A stretch of DNA of 64,000 nucleotides from Cardiocondyla obscurior (taxonomy: Eukaryota > Arthropoda > Insecta > Hymenoptera > Formicidae). A program made the position numbers and the translations under genes. A model generated the notes under the pieces. It was not told where the DNA came from and made no database searches. It saw only the letters and a list, made by a program, of their open reading frames with translations. Of this stretch, positions 59,181 through 64,000 are shown piece after piece (position 1 is the stretch's first letter; every line of letters begins with the position of its first letter). Where the stretch lies: contig NC_091868.1 of NCBI RefSeq assembly GCF_019399895.1, positions 2,714,499 to 2,778,498 on the forward strand, given 5' to 3'.

Positions 59181-61870
59181 GTGAGAGTGCAGTTTACCTA
59201 TAACCCATAAATCGACCCCACTTTTCTATTAAGAGACGCACGATTGACTTGCGTTGGTCGGCTTCCTTCTCCTACCCCGTCGTTCGCCGTCGCCGATATC
59301 GCCGATGCGCCTCTCTTCCGCGCTCTTCTTTTTACTCTTCCCACTTTCCGATCCCCGCTACAACCGGTACTGACACCCTTCTCCCTTCCCCTAATCAACC
59401 TGCTTGGTACTCCTCCACCCTGGCTGTCTCGTTCATCCCCACCTGCTGTTGCATCCTGCGCAAACCTAGTTCATCCCCTACCAACCTGTTCGTCGTCGAG
59501 TTTTTTTCCGTGTACGCGGAGAAGCTCGGGTACACGGTCAGCGCCGTATCGACGAAGGGGGAAGGGTCAAAGAATCGCGATTCTTCTTCTTTCGGCTCTC
59601 GCCGCATCGTCCGATTTCCGATTCTCGCCGCCGATCGCGTTTCTCTACTCGACCGACCGCGATTACGTCGCCCGGAGTAAATGGATCGGATAGAAAGGGT
59701 TACGGATTTGTGGAGATTTCTCGCGTAATTTCGATGACGGCGGTCTTTCTTTTAATCCGCTCGGTTTACCTTTCGCGCGCAACGTGAAGAAAAGGCTTGG
59801 GGGCAGTAACGAGATAAGCATACAAGAATATTACGAGTAATTTGCATCCGCTGTAAGATTATAATTCTCACGAGAAGGTGCGCCACGTCTTCTCCGTAAC
59901 GCTGCACGGTTTTTCCCTCAGTTATCCCGTTTGTAATATTTGCTTTGTGTTAATACTTCAATCCCGAAAATTATTTCAAAGAAAGTCGAGCTTACGAACC
60001 TTCTTTGGATCCTACCTTTGCAGATCTGCAACGCGTCTCTTGTACATTCTCTCTCTCTCTCTTTCTCTCTCTTTTTTTTTCTTTACTTATTAATCCGATG
60101 ATTTAGATGAGATCCCAGAGCAGTTCACTTCTTCCGGCGGAATTAAAGCTACTCGATGTTTGAATAATCTCGGGTTTTGAAAACTGATATAATGAATACG
60201 GTCGTGCGCAGCTTGTTCGGCCGACAGCGGGAATCGAAATGGAAATCCAGATGTAATTACCAGTCCGCGGCATAATCATCGAGGCTTCGCGTATTAGCCC
60301 TTTAAATTTCGTCAAATCGCGCCGATGCGGCGGTAGCGCGGGCGAGAGAAAGAGATAAACGATCGCTCATACGATTCTGTAATTCAGGGAGTTATGAGCA
60401 TTTGTACAGAGTAACGCAAATCGGACCGCTCTTGATAAATCTAGTTAGTTTCGCCCGTTGCTGATAAACATAATTAAAGTGTAATCTTCCCCGGTACGCG
60501 CGCCGATTGACGGGCCGCGGGAGAGAGGAGAGTATCGTCTGACACCGACACGACCGATTATTTCGTCGCGATAATCCGCCGTTCGATATACCTTGTCAAT
60601 TCGCGTGACGCTTAAAAACCTAATACGCCCGGCTTACAAGTCCTCGATTCGCGTCGATATCTTCCGCCGAATTTCAGCTCGAGAGACGAACGTGCGATCC
60701 CTCGTATTTCTTGACCTGATAAATTCATCGCATTCACCGAGGCGGTGCATAATGCTGCGCGTCGTCGAGAATAATCAAGTAGAACATAATAATTTATAAT
60801 TTCGTTCTATATGAATACGCAGTCATTGCGTATAATGCCGTCTTTCATGTGCATTGTATTATTATTTTGCACGCCGATGTCTGAATATATCGAATCCACG
60901 AGATGATTCCGCGAGAAAGGGGACAACGTGCGGAATTTAAAATCACGAACCTGTAGCTTCATTCTTTATGCCTTCCCTCCCCCCTCTCTCCTCCCCTCGC
61001 CACCACCCTTCGATTGACTTCTTTTTTAATTTTATCGCGTCTGGATCGTGGCTAGTAGCTTGATACTAATTAATAAATCTATTGAAGGTTCACAATTTGT
61101 AATGGGAATCGGGAGATTAATGATGGAAATACATATTCCGCAAGGTGCGAATAATTTCACTGATTATCTTATTAATATTATTATCTTATTAATAAAATTT
61201 ATGCCGGTCTTGGGGCTTCGCGGAGATCTCTCGTTGATACCGGGGTGATTTAAAAATCAAATTTTCACCGGTTGTCCGACATTAAATTTTATTAAACATG
61301 CGGATTATATTTAAATAAGCCAACCTCTATTTCTATTCGCGGAAGAATTATTCAGCGGCCGGACTTAAAGCGCAGCGGACGTTCCGTTCTATTCGATACG
61401 TGCTCTATCGAGCGCATTACGCAAACTCCGTGTACGCGCATATCGATACATCGACTGAATGCCGCTACCGATTATACTTGACTAATGCGTAACCTTGATA
61501 CATCCCCGTATTAGTTACAGATGACCGCGCTAAAATGCCGTAATCTGTTTAAAGCAGTCAGTAGTAAGTTCGTCTCATTGATCGGACGTGATCACGGGAG
61601 ATACGGCCACTGATTGATGCGTCCCACCGGGGTGCGAGATCAAAAGGAAATACGTTAACAAACGATTCTCAGATCGAATGGAAGACGCGAGCGGATACGC
61701 GTCTGTGAACGCAGCGAGATACTGGTCTCGAAAGCGGCGCTGGGCCTAAATAGCACGAGGCAATAAACCGATCGGTAATAACTTCGGCGCGTCTCATTAA
61801 GCATCAGGCATAATCGATCGTCAAACAGCGGCCGTGTAAACACCCGGCCAAAGACGGGCGCATACATTAC
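59181..61870. other. Pyrimidine-rich patch then mixed spacer
   Basis: 59240-59500 is C/T-rich on the plus strand and holds two overlapping frames of 149 and 143 codons, unrecognised. 60046-60080 is CT-rich. 59700-61870 is mixed to AT-rich with scattered CpG and no frame above 75 codons. Confidence 0.55.
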
Positions 61871-62830
61871 GCGCCTCAAGTATCGTATATAGTACGGAAC
61901 GTATCGCGCCGCTGGAAGAGGGCAGGGGATGGTTCGAGGGATCTCTTAAAATACACCCCTGGGGCCGAAGCTGAAGAGTGCGACAAACGCGCGAGCGACG
62001 GAGACGCCGGCTGGTCGGATCGACGTCGACGGCGACGGCAGGTGGAGGCGGAGGGGTGGCCGGGACAAAAAAAAAAAAAAAAAAGGGAGAGAAAAAAGGG
62101 CATAGGAGGGAGAGCGAGCAGGGAAGAGGGGCTCACGGGGGTGCGCGAGAAAGGGGGCTGAGGCGCGAGGGGTATCGGCGAAAAAGACGCGGGGGTCGCG
62201 GGAAAGGGCGCCGCCCCAGCGACGAATTTTCGGGCACGCGGCCATTGTGGCGCGGGGGCGTGGCTGCGCAGACGCTCGAAAAGAAAAATCGACGCGGTCC
62301 ACAGGGATGAAAAGCAGCGCGCGCGCCGCGACGGTGGCCCAGCGGGAAAAAAAAATAGAGGACGGCTAAGAGTACCAGAAAGAGGGAGGAAAATGCGCGC
62401 AGCGGCGCCGGACGAAGAGGGTGATTCTGCGCCGCGGCGCGGTGGACCGCGCAACCCTCTCTCGCGAAAAGCATCCCCTCTCTTTCTTTCCCTCGCACTC
62501 TTTCCCAATCTCCCGGCGTTACTCTCCTCTTCGTCCCTCCCGAGCTCTTTCTCCGCTTTTGCGATTGACGTTCTCCGTCTCGCTCTCGGTCCCGGTGCCT
62601 TCCGTGCGCTTTTCCGTTCCCCTTTCGTCACGGTAACCACCCCTTTGGTGCTCCTCACGAGTCCTCTCCTTCTCCGCGTTACCGGCTGGAGTACCGGAAC
62701 AGGAGCGTCGGCGCGAAGGGGTACGGAGGGAAAAGGGGATTAGCGAGGAGCATAGGAGAAGACGAGGGACGCGCGGCGAACGGCGGGGCGACGGTGGCGG
62801 GACTGGTCGTAGGAATACGTAGAACGAGCG
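61871..62830. other. GC-rich block with double purine/pyrimidine switch
   Basis: Plus strand purine-rich and G-rich at 61970-62400, pyrimidine-rich at 62448-62680, purine-rich again at 62690-62800. An 18-nt A-run lies at 62067-62084. The longest frame of the window, 260 codons on the minus strand (61876-62658), is Arg/Pro/Ser/Phe-rich, and four other frames of 110-121 codons overlap it. I attribute it to skew. Confidence 0.55.
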
Positions 62831-64000
62831 GCATCAAAATTATTTTCCAACGGGCACTACCGCCGGCGCGGTACCACCCCGAAATTTCAGCCCTTTAATT
62901 TCAGATGGTATGATAATTCGCGACGATATTTCACACGAGTCTGGAACCTGGCTCAACGTGGATTTTATTGCGGCTGTAAGGGGGCGAAGGGGCAGAGGGC
63001 CGTGTGCGGCACGAAAATTTCTCGGAATTACCAAAAAGGCCCTGCGAGAGGAGACGTACGCTAAAGTTGTTAATTAATCTAGGCGTCTGGGCAGTGCGCG
63101 CGGTCGACCGATCCTCGCCCGACGTCAAATTGAATGCGCCTTTTCAGCGCGCCGTTGGTCGTCAACCGATTGCGCGAAAAGATTTTTCTCAGCCACGAGA
63201 TTTACGTGCGTTTACAATTTACGTTTATCGGACAGCGGTAAATCTATTTCGTAGGAAATGTTTTTTTTTTTTTTTTTTTTTTTTTAGAAAGACAACTCAT
63301 TAAATTCAGACAGCAAAGTATGGCAGTTGATGATGCTCGTAAAGGCTCTTGCTGGCAATTAGCGAGTGGTTTGAAATTAGTGATTTTCCAAGAGACGATG
63401 CTATGTAAAAGCAGTTACCAAACAATACTGTAATGATTCATGCAGAATATTAGTATGTAACGCGAATAATAATTTGACTGCTATACCTGCGTTGTAATTA
63501 TTAGATCTTGCGGCCGTTATTCATGATTTCATTTGAAATTCATCGTAATAGCAACAATAGCAAAATCTGCTAAAAGGCTTTCCAACGGCATACTCTCTCT
63601 CTCACTATTATAATAATTCGCGCATAATAATTAAAGTTGCAATAAATATACTTACAGCCGTATTGACATACGAGACGAAGCAATCGATGCGCAAAAGAGA
63701 AAAATTTTAATTTTAATTTATCTAAAATATATATATAATTTATTGCGTGATTATTTTTAGTTGCAATTTCTTGTATCAAAAATAGAGTACGTTTCTCGCT
63801 TTAGAGGAAACGGGAAGGAAAGAGAAATTAAAAGGTATGGTGGAAATAGGAAAAATCGTAAGCGAAAAGGGCTAACCTATGTTTTATGGGGCGTTTCTTT
63901 GGGATAATCTCAAAGTCAGTCGTGATGTCTAACTCCGGATGAGCTATAGGCGACCGCGCAAATGGGCTAAATACCCTCGCGTGTTTCAACATCCACGGGG
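62831..64000. other. Mixed to AT-rich end of window
   Basis: Moderate GC to 63200, then AT-rich. It contains a 25-nt T-run and a short CT tract at 63594-63603. No gene recognised; any gene beyond 64000 cannot be assessed. Confidence 0.6.
63261..63285. repeat. Poly(T) run, 25 nt
   Basis: Uninterrupted T homopolymer followed by AG, which formally makes a TTTTAG acceptor. The next 60 nt contain no convincing exon. Confidence 0.9.

Noticed and set aside
61876..62658. 260-codon minus-strand open frame, longest in the window
   Set aside because: Arg/Pro/Ser/Phe-rich, lies exactly in purine/pyrimidine-skewed DNA with few stops, overlapped by other frames of 110-121 codons, and has no recognisable domain.
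1..64000. Telomeric TTAGG arrays, rRNA, snRNA, CRISPR arrays, bacterial operons, complete transposons or viral genes
   Set aside because: None was found on either strand by eye; no long terminal repeats, transposase or reverse-transcriptase motifs were recognised in the translations.

Overview
This 64 kb window is eukaryotic nuclear DNA. It has no operons, no packed ORFs, no ribosome-binding-site architecture, and no rRNA, tRNA or CRISPR array that I can recognise. AT-rich stretches alternate every 0.5-5 kb with short GC-rich, very CpG-rich blocks. Long A/T homopolymers (14-32 nt) and pure dinucleotide repeats are scattered throughout. This texture (abundant undepleted CpG, patchy GC, many homopolymers) fits a hymenopteran insect, most likely an ant. 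That assignment is inferred from composition; no diagnostic gene supports it.

No protein in any frame was recognised. Every long open frame (up to 260 codons) lies in a GC-rich or purine/pyrimidine-skewed block where stop codons are scarce. These frames overlap one another on both strands and are dominated by Arg/Ser/Pro/Phe runs. I read the window as intergenic and/or large-intron sequence. A few possible exons are offered at low confidence: a 59-codon minus-strand ATG-to-donor segment (672-848), a minus-strand exon chain (31461-31925 plus an edge at 32158), a plus-strand promoter and first exon (about 34425-34954), a small ATG ORF (13641-13859) and a possible terminal exon (54936-55076).

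Layout: 1-22.7 kb is mostly AT-rich with GC islands at about 0.5-1.5, 3.2-3.8, 4.4-5.2, 6.5-7.5 and 12.95-13.9 kb. The largest GC/CpG-rich domain is 22.7-28.3 kb. From 28.3 to 64 kb there are many smaller GC blocks (30.2-31.2, 34.3-35.2, 35.9-37.1, 37.5-39.0, 40.5-41.8, 43.1-44.5, 48.1-49.4, 51.2-51.9, 53.5-54.3, 56.4-57.2, 59.2-59.7, 61.9-62.8 kb) separated by AT-rich spacers.

The signals most worth following are: (i) a switch in strand bias of long homopolymers near 25-29 kb (A-runs on the plus strand to the left, T-runs to the right); (ii) a perfect 17-bp hairpin at 22906-22946; (iii) three diverged copies of one repeat at 46.95-48.06 kb; (iv) five TAATTA sites within 131 bp at 36950-37080; and (v) the cluster of promoter-like elements ending in a consensus splice donor at 34954. 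No complete biological system is demonstrable from this sequence alone.
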